Shown here piece after piece: positions 16,485-26,068 of a stretch of DNA of 45,615 nucleotides. The translations under genes were made by a program, and so were the position numbers. Within the stretch, counting starts at the first letter, position 1. The number at the start of each line of letters is the position of its first letter. The stretch comes from Acidobacteriota bacterium (GTDB lineage Bacteria > Acidobacteriota > Terriglobia > UBA7540). The notes beneath the pieces were generated by a model. It saw nothing but the letters and a program-made list of their open reading frames with translations. It did not search any database and was not told the DNA's origin. The stretch covers positions 1 through 45,615 of the forward strand of contig CADDZJ010000020.1 of assembly GCA_902812415.1 (NCBI GenBank), in the 5' to 3' direction.

Positions 16485-19067
16485 TTGCGTAGACCCCGTG
16501 CAAGTTTGACCTTCCGATTTAGTTTGTTGTTCCTGTTGTTATTTGCGACAGGCTGCGTTCGGCATGAGCGCGCCGCACTGGGAGAAGTCTATCGAGAGGC
16601 CCAACTTCTTCAACGGCAGGATGACCCGCAGCGAGCCTTGGTCGTTGCAGACCGGGGTCTGAATCGCGCGCTGAGGGAGCAAAACAACGCTTATTACTGG
16701 AAGTTCCGCCTTCTCAAAGCGGAAGCGCTGCTTGTGAAGGGCGACACAAGCGAGGCCCTGTCCCTCATTGAGGGAACTATCCCTCAAAACGCGAGCGCGG
16801 CTGAACTTCTGGCGCGGCAGCGGCTGGATCGTGGTTGGGCGGAATCCTCCCTCTCCAACTTTCAAAAATCCCTCGCCTCTTACCAGCAAGCCTTAGAGTT
16901 CGCCCGCAGAGCGCAATCCCAGTCCTTAGTCACAGAAATCGAACTCCGGCAAGGCGTCAGCCTTTTACGCCTGGGAAATACGCCTTTGGCTGAAAAGGCG
17001 TTTCTCGACGCCCTGCAACGCGCGCATTGCCAGCAGGATTCTTACTTCGAGGCATCCGCTCTCGGCGATCTTGCGCTTCTCAGGATGAACGACGCCCGCT
17101 ACGACGAAGCGATTGACCGCTTCAAACAAGCCCTGTCCCTTTTTGAAAAAATTCCATCTCGCAGATTGATTGCTCGCACGCTCGATAACCTCGGCTATTG
17201 CGCGCTCCAACTGGGCGAAACAGAAAAAGCGCTCCAGCTTTTCCAGGAAGCCAGCCAGCGGGCAAGCAGCTTAGGTTTGTGGAGCGATCAGCAGGCAAGC
17301 CTCGGGCGGATTGGCGATTGCTATTATGGCAACGGTGATTTGCCCAGCGCGCTGGCCTATTACCAGCGCGCGTTAGACATTGCGCGACGCACTCACGAAA
17401 AGTTTTGGATTGCCAACTGGCTTTATGATCTGGCCGCCACTTCAATTGACATGGGCGACCTTGCGAAGGCTGAAGAATACAACCATCAGGCTCTGGCGTT
17501 GCAAGCGCAGATGCAGAATCCGGTGGAGCAGCTTTATCCTCGTCTGAACGCCGCGCGGCTTGCGGCTTTGAGGAGGAAATTTGACGAGGCCCAAAACGAT
17601 TATCGATCCATTATCGCAGCGGCCCAGGCGCAGTCCGGCATTCGCGATCCGGAGATTATTCTTGAAGCGCGGTCTGGCTTGGCGCGAGTGCTGGCCGAGA
17701 CCGGCCACCCGGCGCAGGCGGAAATCCAATGGCGAAAAACGCTCGCCCTGATTGATACCAATCCCTCTGCGCTGACCGAAGAAGAACATCGGATCACCTA
17801 TCGTTCCAGCCTCATCCATTTTTATCAGGATTACGTGGATTTCCTGGTCACCAAGGGACGCAACGCAGAGGCATTAGAGGTTGCGGAGAGCAACAGAGCC
17901 CGCCTCCTTGCTGAAGGGATGCGCGGCTCTAATCGCCCCCAGGCACGGGTAAGCGTCAGGCAGCTTCAGGATCTCTCCCGGCGCTCTCGCGCCACACTGT
18001 TCGAGTATTGGCTGGCTCCGCGCAGGTCGTTTCTGTGGGTTGTGACACCAGCAGGTCTGACGATGTTTGTCTTGCCTCCGCAACAGAAGATTGCGGATCG
18101 AGTGGAAGCTTACCAGCGCGCTATCGATAATCTCCGTGATCCGCCAGCGACCGGCAGTCCCGCGGGCGATGACCTCTATAAGACCGTGCTCGCTCCCGCC
18201 CGCCCCTTGATGGCGCGAAGCTCGAATGTCGCAATCGTACCGGATGGCGCGCTCTACAACCTGAATTTTGGAACGATTCCCGTCCCCGCGCCAAATCCTC
18301 ACTACTTGATCGAGGATACGACCATTTCGGTCGCCCCCTCGCTCAGCGCGCTGGCGGACCATTCCACATCGGTCAGGCCGAGACCAGCTTCGCTGTTGCT
18401 GATTGGCGATCCTGCCAACCCAGATGAGCAACGATTTCCTAAGCTTCTTAACGCGGGACTGGAAATCAAGCAGATCGGGGAGCAATTCCAATCCGGCTCG
18501 AAGCTGGTGCTCCGAGGCCCCGCGGCGCAACCCGATGCCTACGCTGCCGCTCACCCCGAGCAGTTTTCCTTCATCCACTTTGCCGCACACGCGACGGCGA
18601 ACCGCGAAGACCCCCTCGATTCTGCAATCATCCTTTCGCCACAGGGAATGCATTACAAGCTCTACGCAAGAGATGTGATGCGCATTCCCACTCATGCCTC
18701 TCTCGTGACGATCTCGGCGTGCCAAAGCGCCGGAGCGCGCGCTTATGCGGGGGAAGGACTGGTGGGGTTCGCCTGGGCGTTCCTTCGCGCCGGCGCCCGC
18801 CGCGTCATTGGGGGGTTGTGGGAAGTGGACGACCGTTCCACCGCACAGCTCATGGCAAGGCTTTACGAGGATCTGAGCCGAGGCTTAAATCCCGCAGTCG
18901 CGCTTCGAGATGCCCAGATTTCTCTCCTGAAATCCAATAGCGCTTTCCACAAGCCCTACTACTGGGCCCCTTTTGAAGTATTCACTGATTCGCTTGAATT
19001 GACGGATCACGGGCGGCCAGACCGGGATTTCTCAATACAAACCAAGGGGTATTGCGATCGTCGCTGA
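16485..19067 (+). CDS. TPR-CHAT domain lipoprotein (caspase-like peptidase)
   Basis: 860 residues. The N-terminus has a lipoprotein signal (FSLLFLLLFATGC, acylated Cys at about residue 25), so the protein is probably membrane-tethered outside the cytoplasm. Residues ~40-440 are a long array of tetratricopeptide repeats. Residues ~510-845 form a CHAT (caspase-HetF-associated) domain with the catalytic His702 (FIHFAAHA) and Cys746 (VTISACQSA). An AFLRAGARRVIGGLWEVDD block downstream is also typical. CHAT enzymes are cysteine peptidases activated through partner or TPR sensing. The start shown is a TTG at 16485; an out-of-frame ATG lies just before it, and the signal peptide supports this frame. 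It is the last gene of the sigma/anti-sigma operon and its likely effector. Confidence 0.88.
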   Translation: MRRPRASLTFRFSLLFLLLFATGCVRHERAALGEVYREAQLLQRQDDPQRALVVADRGLNRALREQNNAYYWKFRLLKAEALLVKGDTSEALSLIEGTIPQNASAAELLARQRLDRGWAESSLSNFQKSLASYQQALEFARRAQSQSLVTEIELRQGVSLLRLGNTPLAEKAFLDALQRAHCQQDSYFEASALGDLALLRMNDARYDEAIDRFKQALSLFEKIPSRRLIARTLDNLGYCALQLGETEKALQLFQEASQRASSLGLWSDQQASLGRIGDCYYGNGDLPSALAYYQRALDIARRTHEKFWIANWLYDLAATSIDMGDLAKAEEYNHQALALQAQMQNPVEQLYPRLNAARLAALRRKFDEAQNDYRSIIAAAQAQSGIRDPEIILEARSGLARVLAETGHPAQAEIQWRKTLALIDTNPSALTEEEHRITYRSSLIHFYQDYVDFLVTKGRNAEALEVAESNRARLLAEGMRGSNRPQARVSVRQLQDLSRRSRATLFEYWLAPRRSFLWVVTPAGLTMFVLPPQQKIADRVEAYQRAIDNLRDPPATGSPAGDDLYKTVLAPARPLMARSSNVAIVPDGALYNLNFGTIPVPAPNPHYLIEDTTISVAPSLSALADHSTSVRPRPASLLLIGDPANPDEQRFPKLLNAGLEIKQIGEQFQSGSKLVLRGPAAQPDAYAAAHPEQFSFIHFAAHATANREDPLDSAIILSPQGMHYKLYARDVMRIPTHASLVTISACQSAGARAYAGEGLVGFAWAFLRAGARRVIGGLWEVDDRSTAQLMARLYEDLSRGLNPAVALRDAQISLLKSNSAFHKPYYWAPFEVFTDSLELTDHGRPDRDFSIQTKGYCDRR

Positions 19068-19139
19068 TGACGGACAGCCGCTGATTTTTCCTCCGCCTTT
19101 CCCTCGACAGTCGGAAGAGGGAAGTTATTTCGATGAGCC

Positions 19140-21752
19140 ATGTTTTTCGCTCCCGCAGTGGGGGAAAATGGGGCCATGGGGAGTAGAGAATCTGGCCGAT
19201 TCAGGAAAACGGTAAAAAGTCTGGTATTGCGAAATTATTTCCTGGCAGCAGCGCTGGTGATTTCCATCTGTTCTGCTGGAACCGGCAGCAGTTTTGCTCG
19301 GGTCGTCCAATCCCCCGTTTCGTTGAATGCAACGTGTCAAGCTTTTCCCATGGCCGGGCCTTCCCAAGCAGCGCACGTCCAAAGCAGCCTTGTGGCCAAG
19401 GTGGTCGATGAAGACGGTGTACCCGTTCCTTCGGCACAACTTACTCTTTCCCAGGTCGGGGGACACGCGATCTTCAAAGGGGAAACCGACTACGCTGGTC
19501 TGTCTTCGTTCCTTGGGCTGGATCCGGGTCTCTACCAGCTTCGGGTGGAAAAGGAGGGCTTCTACGCGGCAACGGTAGACCATATCCATGTGGGTGAGAC
19601 AGGAAGCATCGAAGTGACGATGAATCATCAACGCAAGTATGTGGAATCCGTGCGCGTAGCCTATTCGCCGCCTATCATTGATCCCACCCAGACGACTTCC
19701 AGCGAGCAACTGAATAGCCGGGAAATCATCGACATCCCCTACGCTGTGCCGCGTGACATCCGGTACGCGCTTCCGCTCCTTCCCGGCGTGTTGCAGGACG
19801 CAACCGGCCATATTCACATTGATGGGGCTCCCACCAACCAGGTCTATGACGAGCTGGATGGGTTCGACATCACCGATCCGATCACCGGTCTTTTCAACGT
19901 GCGGGTTGCTCCAGAGGCTCTGCGTTCGGTCACCGTTCAGGACAGCCGCTATCCCGTGCAGTATGGGAAGGCCGCGGGAGGAATTCTGGCTCTCGAATCC
20001 GGGATGGGCGATGACCACTTTCGTTTTGCAGGCATCAATTTTCTCCCGGGCTTTGAAGAGCGCCGGGGATTCCACCTGAGCAACTGGACGCCGCGCATGA
20101 CTTTTTCCGGGCCGTTGCATAAAGGCAGGGCGTGGTTTATGGACGGCTTTGACGGAGAATACGAGCTGAACATTGTCAACGAACTCCCGGCTGGAGCCGA
20201 TCAAAACACTGTGCTGCGCTTCAGCAATCTTTCAAAAGCGCAGGTGAATCTGACGCCCTCGAACATTCTCACCAGCAGCTTTTTGATGAATCATTTTCAC
20301 GCTCCGCACCAGGGGCTGTCGCCTTTCAACCCTCTGAAATCCACCATCGATTCAACGGACGCAACATATATCCTGACTCTGAAAGACCAGGCTTTCTTCG
20401 CCGACAAAACACTTGTGGAATTCGGTCTTGGAACGACGCGGCTTCACGACGCCAACCTGCCTCTTGGGAACATGACTTACGTGGAGTCTCCGGGCGTCGT
20501 AAGCGGCAACTATTTTGAAACCTCTCGGGCTGCGGCGAGCCGTGTCGAGGAAATTGCGCGCGCCTTTCTTCCGCTCAGACACTGGGCGGGACAACATGAG
20601 ATCGAGTTTGGAACCGAAGACGACCAGATCAGCTATCATCAGGCCTTGCTGCGAAATCCTTTTCAGATTGACCGCGAAAATGGAAGTCTTCTCCGCCGCG
20701 TGGTTTTTCTTGGCGGGCAGGTATTCGCCATCCGAAATTTTGAAGTCAGCAGTTATGTTGAGGACCGATGGTCTTTGTTGTCGCGTCTGCTGGTTGAGCC
20801 TGGCCTGAGATTCGATTGGGATGACACGATCCACGATCCGCTTTTGTCGCCGCGACTGGCCTTGAGTTACGCTCCAGGCGAACTGGGCGAAACGAAGGTT
20901 GTTGCCGGCATTGGCTTATACAACGCTGCCACCAATCTTTCCTTGATCACTCAACCGCTTGCCGGAGAACGCCTGGACTATTTTTATGATCCCTCTGGCC
21001 TGGTTCAGATAGGGCCTCCGCTTGTCACATCCTTCCAATTATCGCCTCGCCTGCGGGAGCCACGGGTGTGGAACTGGAGTGCAGGAATGGAGCACAAATT
21101 CCCCCGATCCCTCTATCTCCGCGCTGAATACGTGCAAAAGCGCGAAAAAGACGGCTGGGCTTATTTCAATACGATTCCGACACAGCCGGGACTTGTGAGC
21201 GGTCCGTATGAGTTAAGAAACGACCGGAGAGACCGTTATGACGCTGTTCGATTCACTTTCCGCCACCGATTCAAGGGAGACCACATCCTTCTCGCTTCTT
21301 ACACGCGATCGCGGGCGCGTTCCAATGCAGCGCTGGATTTCGGACTGGAGAATCCCATCTTTGCCGAGCAACAAAGCGGGCCGCTGCCTTGGGATTCGCC
21401 CAACCGCGTGATGTCGTGGGGTCTGATTCCCCTATGGAAGAAGTTCGATCTGGCTTATACGCTCGATTGGCGCACGGGATTCCCGTTCAACATGTTCAAC
21501 CAGAATCAACAACTGGTGGGCGCGCCCGGCGCGCGCCGTTTTCCAGCCTATTTTTCCCTGAATGCCGCGCTGGAGCGCAGAATCTCATTGTTCGGCTTCA
21601 AGTGGGATTTGCGCGCAGGCCTCAACGATCTGACGAACCGGCATAATCCGTTTGTGGTGGATAACAATATTGACTCCCCCCACTTCCTTACCTACAGCTC
21701 GCTCCAGGGGCGCACTCTGGAAGGGCAATTCAGGTTGCTGGGAAGGAAGTAA
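19140..21752 (+). CDS. TonB-dependent receptor with carboxypeptidase-regulatory-like domain
   Basis: 870 residues. The signal peptide is around residues 25-53 (YFLAAALVISICSAGTGSSFA). A carboxypeptidase regulatory-like Ig domain follows (about 80-160, VDEDGVPVPSAQLTL ... GLDPGLYQLRVEKEGF). A plug region is at about 170-290 (LPLLPGVLQDATGHIHIDGA, RSVTVQDSRYPVQYGKAAGG), and the outer-membrane barrel runs to the terminal strand LEGQFRLLGRK. It should import a large substrate across the outer membrane using TonB energy; the ligand is unknown. An in-frame ATG at 19176 is an alternative start. It lies between the CHAT operon and the methanethiol-oxidase family gene, and no TonB/ExbBD genes are present in the window. 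It is shorter than the usual ~1100 residues of acidobacterial receptors. Confidence 0.8.
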   Translation: MFFAPAVGENGAMGSRESGRFRKTVKSLVLRNYFLAAALVISICSAGTGSSFARVVQSPVSLNATCQAFPMAGPSQAAHVQSSLVAKVVDEDGVPVPSAQLTLSQVGGHAIFKGETDYAGLSSFLGLDPGLYQLRVEKEGFYAATVDHIHVGETGSIEVTMNHQRKYVESVRVAYSPPIIDPTQTTSSEQLNSREIIDIPYAVPRDIRYALPLLPGVLQDATGHIHIDGAPTNQVYDELDGFDITDPITGLFNVRVAPEALRSVTVQDSRYPVQYGKAAGGILALESGMGDDHFRFAGINFLPGFEERRGFHLSNWTPRMTFSGPLHKGRAWFMDGFDGEYELNIVNELPAGADQNTVLRFSNLSKAQVNLTPSNILTSSFLMNHFHAPHQGLSPFNPLKSTIDSTDATYILTLKDQAFFADKTLVEFGLGTTRLHDANLPLGNMTYVESPGVVSGNYFETSRAAASRVEEIARAFLPLRHWAGQHEIEFGTEDDQISYHQALLRNPFQIDRENGSLLRRVVFLGGQVFAIRNFEVSSYVEDRWSLLSRLLVEPGLRFDWDDTIHDPLLSPRLALSYAPGELGETKVVAGIGLYNAATNLSLITQPLAGERLDYFYDPSGLVQIGPPLVTSFQLSPRLREPRVWNWSAGMEHKFPRSLYLRAEYVQKREKDGWAYFNTIPTQPGLVSGPYELRNDRRDRYDAVRFTFRHRFKGDHILLASYTRSRARSNAALDFGLENPIFAEQQSGPLPWDSPNRVMSWGLIPLWKKFDLAYTLDWRTGFPFNMFNQNQQLVGAPGARRFPAYFSLNAALERRISLFGFKWDLRAGLNDLTNRHNPFVVDNNIDSPHFLTYSSLQGRTLEGQFRLLGRK

Positions 21753-21839
21753 TCTCCGACGGTCGGGAGCAGCAACCCGTAACTTCAGGATTTCGATGCG
21801 CTCTTCAGGGTTTTTAGATGGGCCCACTGCTTAACAAGA

Positions 21840-21868
21840 TAGTCATTTTGAAATTCATCCTGTATGAT
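21840..21868 (+). promoter_or_regulatory. Promoter candidate for the SELENBP1-like gene
   Basis: TAGTCA (21840-21845), exactly 17-bp spacer, TATGAT (21863-21868, five of six consensus positions). It lies about 120 bp upstream of the ATG at 21992, in a locally AT-rich patch. The -35 is weak. Confidence 0.4.
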
Positions 21869-21991
21869 TTAAGATCGCATTTTAAGCTTCATGGCGGCAC
21901 TCACTGAGCAGTGGGAAGCACGGAGTAGACTGCCCCGATGCTACCATCAAAGCGCCGCTTGCGGACTTCATTTCAAGGAGGTGATTTCAAC

Positions 21992-23383
21992 ATGTTGCTC
22001 CGACCCGATCCTACGTTCTATCCCTCAGCGCGTCTTGCGATGCAAGCGCCCCCGGAAACCCTGGCTTACGTGGCCACGTTGAATGCGAACGGCAACGGTC
22101 GCCCGGATGCGCTGGCTGTCGTCGATGTTGATCCCAAGTCTCCAACCTACAGCTCGTTGGTGGGGCGAGTGGAGATGCCGAAAGCCGGCGATGAGCTGCA
22201 TCACTTCGGGTGGAACGCCTGCAGTTCGGCTCTGTGTCCTTATGCGCCTCATCCTCATCTGGAGCGCCGATATCTGATTGTCCCGGGCCTCCGCTCCTCC
22301 CGCATTCACGTGATTGATACGAAGCCTAATCCACGCAAGCCGCAGATTGTGAAGGTGATTGAGCCGGAAGAAGTGGCGGCGCGAGCCGGTTACTCGCGGC
22401 CTCATACGATCCACTGCGGGCCGGATGGCATTTACGTGAGCGCCCTGGGCTCGCCGGAAGGCGATGGGCCGGGCGGCATATTTATTCTGGACCATTACAC
22501 GTTTGATGTGCTGGGTCGCTGGGAAGTGGATCGAGGTCCACAATTCCTGTCTTATGATTTCTGGTGGCACCTGGGTCATGACACGATGCTCACCAGCGAA
22601 TGGGGCACGCCCAATATGGTGGAAGATGGCATCAAGCCTGAACTCCTGTTTGAGGGGAAATATGGCCGTCATGTCCACGTCTGGGACCTGCGCCGGCGGC
22701 GCCAGTTGCAGGCGCTGGATGCAGGCGCAGAGCAGCAGATGGTGCTGGAGCTTCGCCCGGCGCACGATCCGTCGAAGCCCTATGGCTTTGTGGGAGTCGT
22801 CGTCTCTCTGAAGGACCTTTCCGCCTCCGTTTGGCTCTGGCATCGTGAAAATGGCAAGTGGGGGCTGAAGAAGGTTATCGAAATCCCTGCCGAGCCTGCT
22901 GAAGTGGATGCTCTGCCGCCGCTCTTGAAAGGCTTTAAGGCTGTCCCGCCGCTCATTACGGACATCAACCTCTCGCTCGATGATCGCTGGCTCTACGTTT
23001 CATGCTGGGCTACCGGCGAGTTGCGGCAATATGACGTTTCTGATCCGTTTAATCCGAAGCTCACGGGCTCGGTGAGATTGGGAGGAATTGCCAGCCGCGC
23101 AGCGCATCCGCGAAATCCGCAGCGGCAGTTGAACGGCGGCCCGCAGATGGTGGAAGTCAGCCGCGATGGGCGTCGCATTTATTTTACGAACTCGCTCTAT
23201 CGCGCCTGGGATGAGCAGTTTTATCCCGAGGGCATTCGGAGTTGGATGGCGAAGGCGATCGCATCGCCGGAAGGCGGATTGACGATCGATCCGGGATTTT
23301 TCCTTGAGTTTGATGACGTGCGCGCCCATCAGGTCCATCTGGAGGGTGGCGATTCCTCCTCGGATTCCTACTGCTATTCATGA
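21992..23383 (+). CDS. SELENBP1 / methanethiol oxidase family protein
   Basis: 463 residues, close to the ~460-470 of human SELENBP1 and bacterial methanethiol oxidase (MtoX). It shows family landmarks throughout: DELHHFGWNACSSALC (Cys about 77, the conserved CSS segment), PHTIHCGPDGIYVSALG, WWHLGHDTMLTSEWGTPNM, HVHVWDLR and the C-terminal HQVHLEGGDSSSDSY. The His-rich loops fit the copper centre proposed for bacterial MTO. Family reaction: CH3SH + O2 + H2O to formaldehyde, H2S and H2O2. A strong ribosome site (AAGGAGGTG) fixes the ATG at 21992; the longer open frame upstream lacks one. No clear signal peptide. Its stop overlaps the ATG of the next gene (ATGA), so the two are coupled. Confidence 0.9.
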   Translation: MLLRPDPTFYPSARLAMQAPPETLAYVATLNANGNGRPDALAVVDVDPKSPTYSSLVGRVEMPKAGDELHHFGWNACSSALCPYAPHPHLERRYLIVPGLRSSRIHVIDTKPNPRKPQIVKVIEPEEVAARAGYSRPHTIHCGPDGIYVSALGSPEGDGPGGIFILDHYTFDVLGRWEVDRGPQFLSYDFWWHLGHDTMLTSEWGTPNMVEDGIKPELLFEGKYGRHVHVWDLRRRRQLQALDAGAEQQMVLELRPAHDPSKPYGFVGVVVSLKDLSASVWLWHRENGKWGLKKVIEIPAEPAEVDALPPLLKGFKAVPPLITDINLSLDDRWLYVSCWATGELRQYDVSDPFNPKLTGSVRLGGIASRAAHPRNPQRQLNGGPQMVEVSRDGRRIYFTNSLYRAWDEQFYPEGIRSWMAKAIASPEGGLTIDPGFFLEFDDVRAHQVHLEGGDSSSDSYCYS

Positions 23384-24063
23384 GCGCCGGGCAGGCTAAT
23401 TGGCCCTGGATCGCGCTCCTTGCGCTCGGCGCCTACCACGGCGTGAACCCGGGAATGGGCTGGCTTTTTGCCGTGGCGCTGGGGTTGCAGGAGAAGCGCC
23501 GCCGGGCCGTGCTGCAAGCCATCCCTCCGCTCGTCGTGGGACACCTGATTTCCGTGGGCGTGATTGTCGCCCTGGTCGTAGCGCTCGAAGCTGCCGTTCC
23601 TCTTTCCCTCCTGCGTGTTGTCACGGCTATTGTTCTGATTGTCTTTGGCCTGTCTCGCCTCGTTCGCGCGCGGCATCCGCGCTGGGTGGGCATGCAGGTC
23701 GGTTTTCGCGATCTCACGCTCTGGTCTTTCCTGATGGCCTCCGGTCATGGCGCGGGCTTGATGCTGGTTCCCATTATCCTTGCATGGCCCCGCACTGCTT
23801 CTATTGCGCACGCAACATCCGGCGGCATGGAGCATTCCATGCATCTCCCCGCTGGCATTCACGGCGCAGCTTTGGGAAAGCCGACGTTATGGTTGCTGGC
23901 GGTAGGAGTTCATACCTTCGCCTATCTTGCAGTTATGGCGGTGGTGGCATTCCTGGTTTACGCAAAATTCGGCGTTGCAATCCTTCGAAGCGCATGGCTT
24001 AACCTGGATCTGATCTGGGCGATTGTACTCATCACCACCGGTGTGCTGACATTGTTTTTATAA
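23380..24063 (+). CDS. Polytopic membrane protein coupled to SELENBP1-like gene
   Basis: 227 residues with six or so hydrophobic helices. The first helix carries the motif GAYHGVNPGMGW. Later helices carry SGHGAGLML and a His-rich stretch (SGGMEHSMHLPAGIHG), which look like metal-ligand positions. The general architecture (small helical protein with H/G/P motif in helix 1) recalls UreH/HupE-like metal transport proteins, but I cannot assign it. The ATG overlaps the SELENBP1-like stop by four bases, so both are made from one mRNA. An attractive inference is metal (copper) delivery or transport linked to the upstream enzyme. It ends 34 bp from the convergent mnmE. Confidence 0.7.
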   Translation: MSAGQANWPWIALLALGAYHGVNPGMGWLFAVALGLQEKRRRAVLQAIPPLVVGHLISVGVIVALVVALEAAVPLSLLRVVTAIVLIVFGLSRLVRARHPRWVGMQVGFRDLTLWSFLMASGHGAGLMLVPIILAWPRTASIAHATSGGMEHSMHLPAGIHGAALGKPTLWLLAVGVHTFAYLAVMAVVAFLVYAKFGVAILRSAWLNLDLIWAIVLITTGVLTLFL

Positions 24064-24097
24064 GGCGTCACGGTTTCTTCCGGAATCGTCAGCCCCA

Positions 24098-25486
24098 TCA
24101 TTTCCCCACGCAAAACGTTGAAAAAATCACTCCCAGCACGTCATCAGTTGTGGTCGCTCCGGTGATCGTGTCGAGCGAGTGCAAGACTTCGTAAAGATCG
24201 AGCAGCAGCATCTCATGCGGCATGCGATGGACTGCGGCTTCACGCGCTTTTGCAAGCGAACCCAGAGCTTCCTTGAGCGCCTGCCGGTGACGAAGATTGG
24301 TGATGAACTCACCTTCCGGGCGCAGGTTGCGCGCCGGGGCGGCGATCAAGAGAATCTTCTTGCGCAATTGCGGAAGCCCTTCACCGGTGAGCGCTGAAAT
24401 CCAGACCTTTTCTTCCTCAGCGACCACGCCCTGGCTCTCTAACGCCGCTGTTTTGTCTCTATCGTCACTCGGCAACAGATCGCATTTATTGCATGCAATA
24501 AGCGCCGGACCGAGCGGGCGAATCTTTTCAAGCAAGTTGCGATCATCCTCGTTCCAGCCTTGCGAAGCATCGATCACGAGCAATCGCAGGTCAGAATCTA
24601 CAAGGGCCTGATGAGACCTCTCAACGCCCAGCCTTTCCACCGGATCGACAGTATCTCGAATGCCAGCGGTATCGACCAGGCGCAACGGGATGCCGTCCAG
24701 ATTGGCCGTCTCAGTGACTAGGTCGCGCGTGGTCCCCGGGATTTCAGTCACAATGGCGCGCTCTTCATTCAGCAGCCGGTTAAAGAGGCTCGATTTGCCC
24801 ACGTTAGGCCGTCCGATGATAGCCAGGCTTAACCCTTCACGGACGATGCGGCCAAAGCTGTAGCTCTCAACCAGCCTTCCCAGGCCGGCTTGAATCTGAT
24901 CCAGGCCGGAAAGAATCTCCTCCCATCCTGCAATGGAGACATCATCCTCGGCAAAGTCGATGCCAGCCTCCAGCCGGGCGATAAGATTCAGCAGAGTTTC
25001 TTTGTGGGGTTTGAGTCGAGTGGAAACGGAGCCCTCCATCTGTTGCGCGGCCACTTGCGCCTGGAAGAGCGTGCGGGAATCGATCAGATCGCGGATCGCT
25101 TCCGCCTGCGCGAGATCGATGCGTCCATTCAGAAACGCGCGCATCGTAAACTCGCCGGGCTCCGCGGCGCGCGCTCCGCGGTCAAGGCAGCATTTCACCA
25201 GATATTGCAGGATCACCGGCGACCCATGACATGAAATCTCGACAACGTCCTCTCCCGTGTAAGAGCGAGGCTTGCGGAAGCAGGTGACCACCACCTCATC
25301 CAGGATCTTGCCGGAAGCGGGATCAACAAACTCTCCCCGCGTGGCGTGCTGAGTTTTGATGGGATTGTTGGGCAGCCGGATCAGCGCGTGGGCGATTTCC
25401 GTGGCGTAGTCGCCGGAGAGTCGGACCACGCCGATTCCGCCGCGGCCGGGCGGTGTCGCGATCGCCACAATCGTTTCTTCGGTCAT
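24098..25486 (-). CDS. mnmE: tRNA uridine-5-carboxymethylaminomethyl(34) synthesis GTPase MnmE
   Basis: 462 residues from the preferred start MTEETIVAIATPPGRGGIGV (an upstream Met would add nine residues). It has the N-terminal formyl-THF-binding domain, then a central G domain with the P-loop GRPNVGKSS, the switch segments and NKCD, and ends with the invariant C-terminal FCVGK, the CxGK motif needed for tRNA modification. With MnmG it modifies U34 of certain tRNAs in the cytosol. It is the last gene of the rpmH-rnpA-yidD-yidC-jag-mnmE series, a classical order around the chromosomal origin in many bacteria. Confidence 0.96.
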   Translation of the reverse strand: MTEETIVAIATPPGRGGIGVVRLSGDYATEIAHALIRLPNNPIKTQHATRGEFVDPASGKILDEVVVTCFRKPRSYTGEDVVEISCHGSPVILQYLVKCCLDRGARAAEPGEFTMRAFLNGRIDLAQAEAIRDLIDSRTLFQAQVAAQQMEGSVSTRLKPHKETLLNLIARLEAGIDFAEDDVSIAGWEEILSGLDQIQAGLGRLVESYSFGRIVREGLSLAIIGRPNVGKSSLFNRLLNEERAIVTEIPGTTRDLVTETANLDGIPLRLVDTAGIRDTVDPVERLGVERSHQALVDSDLRLLVIDASQGWNEDDRNLLEKIRPLGPALIACNKCDLLPSDDRDKTAALESQGVVAEEEKVWISALTGEGLPQLRKKILLIAAPARNLRPEGEFITNLRHRQALKEALGSLAKAREAAVHRMPHEMLLLDLYEVLHSLDTITGATTTDDVLGVIFSTFCVGK

Positions 25487-25534
25487 AAAACAGCGAGGGG
25501 AGGGAGGGGCCAACCGGCTGAGGTTAAGCAGCCC

Positions 25535-26068
25535 TCACGAATTCCTGGAGGCGGGCAAGATCACAACGTGACGGGCGGCTCCCATGCCTTGGCTTTCTGT
25601 ACGCACGCCTGGCTGGTCCTTCAGGGCCAGATGAATCAATCGCCGGTCGGTGGCGCTCATGGGATTCAGGGCGAAGGGTTCCCCGGACTCCGCGACGCGC
25701 TCGGCGGCCAATTTGGCGGTCAGTTTTAACTCTTCGGCTCGAATTCTGCGATAATTCTGGCAGTCAAAAACAACCTTGCGGTAGAGGTCCTCATCCAGCC
25801 GCACCGCCTTCGAGGCAACGTAGGCCAGGGCGTCCAGAAGCTCGGCGTGCGCTTCAAGCAGCATATCCTGGTCGCGGCCTGCGAAGTCCACCACCCACTC
25901 CGATCCATCCGCGGTCGCCTCTTCATGAGACGCTTTGCGGATGCTCACCGTCAATTGAAGCCGGCTGAGGCGGATGATTTCCCTGAGCACTCCTTCCATC
26001 CTGCGAAGATAATTCTCGATGACCTCAGGCTGAGGCGCGCGGCCAGGCTGCGTGGTTTGTGTTTCCAT
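25535..26068 (-). CDS. Jag / KhpB-type RNA-binding protein (R3H domain)
   Basis: 177 residues. A KH-like central region (about 40-110, SEWVVDFAGRDQDMLLEAHAELLDALAYVASKA) is followed by a clear R3H domain (about 115-177, YRRIRAEELKLTAKLAAE ... LNPMSATDRRLIHLALKDQ). The R3H core Arg-x3-His is in TDRRLIHLAL. Family members (SpoIIIJ-associated Jag, KhpB) bind RNA and influence cell envelope synthesis. It lies directly downstream of yidC and upstream of mnmE, the standard neighbourhood. The N-terminal 'Jag_N' domain of Firmicutes is missing, leaving a short form. Confidence 0.88.
   Translation of the reverse strand: METQTTQPGRAPQPEVIENYLRRMEGVLREIIRLSRLQLTVSIRKASHEEATADGSEWVVDFAGRDQDMLLEAHAELLDALAYVASKAVRLDEDLYRKVVFDCQNYRRIRAEELKLTAKLAAERVAESGEPFALNPMSATDRRLIHLALKDQPGVRTESQGMGAARHVVILPASRNS

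Noticed and set aside
2507-24063. A selenium pathway linking the selenoprotein and the SELENBP1-like gene
   Set aside because: They are 19 kb apart, and the SELENBP1 family name reflects selenium binding in animals while the bacterial enzyme is a methanethiol oxidase; no sel genes lie nearby.
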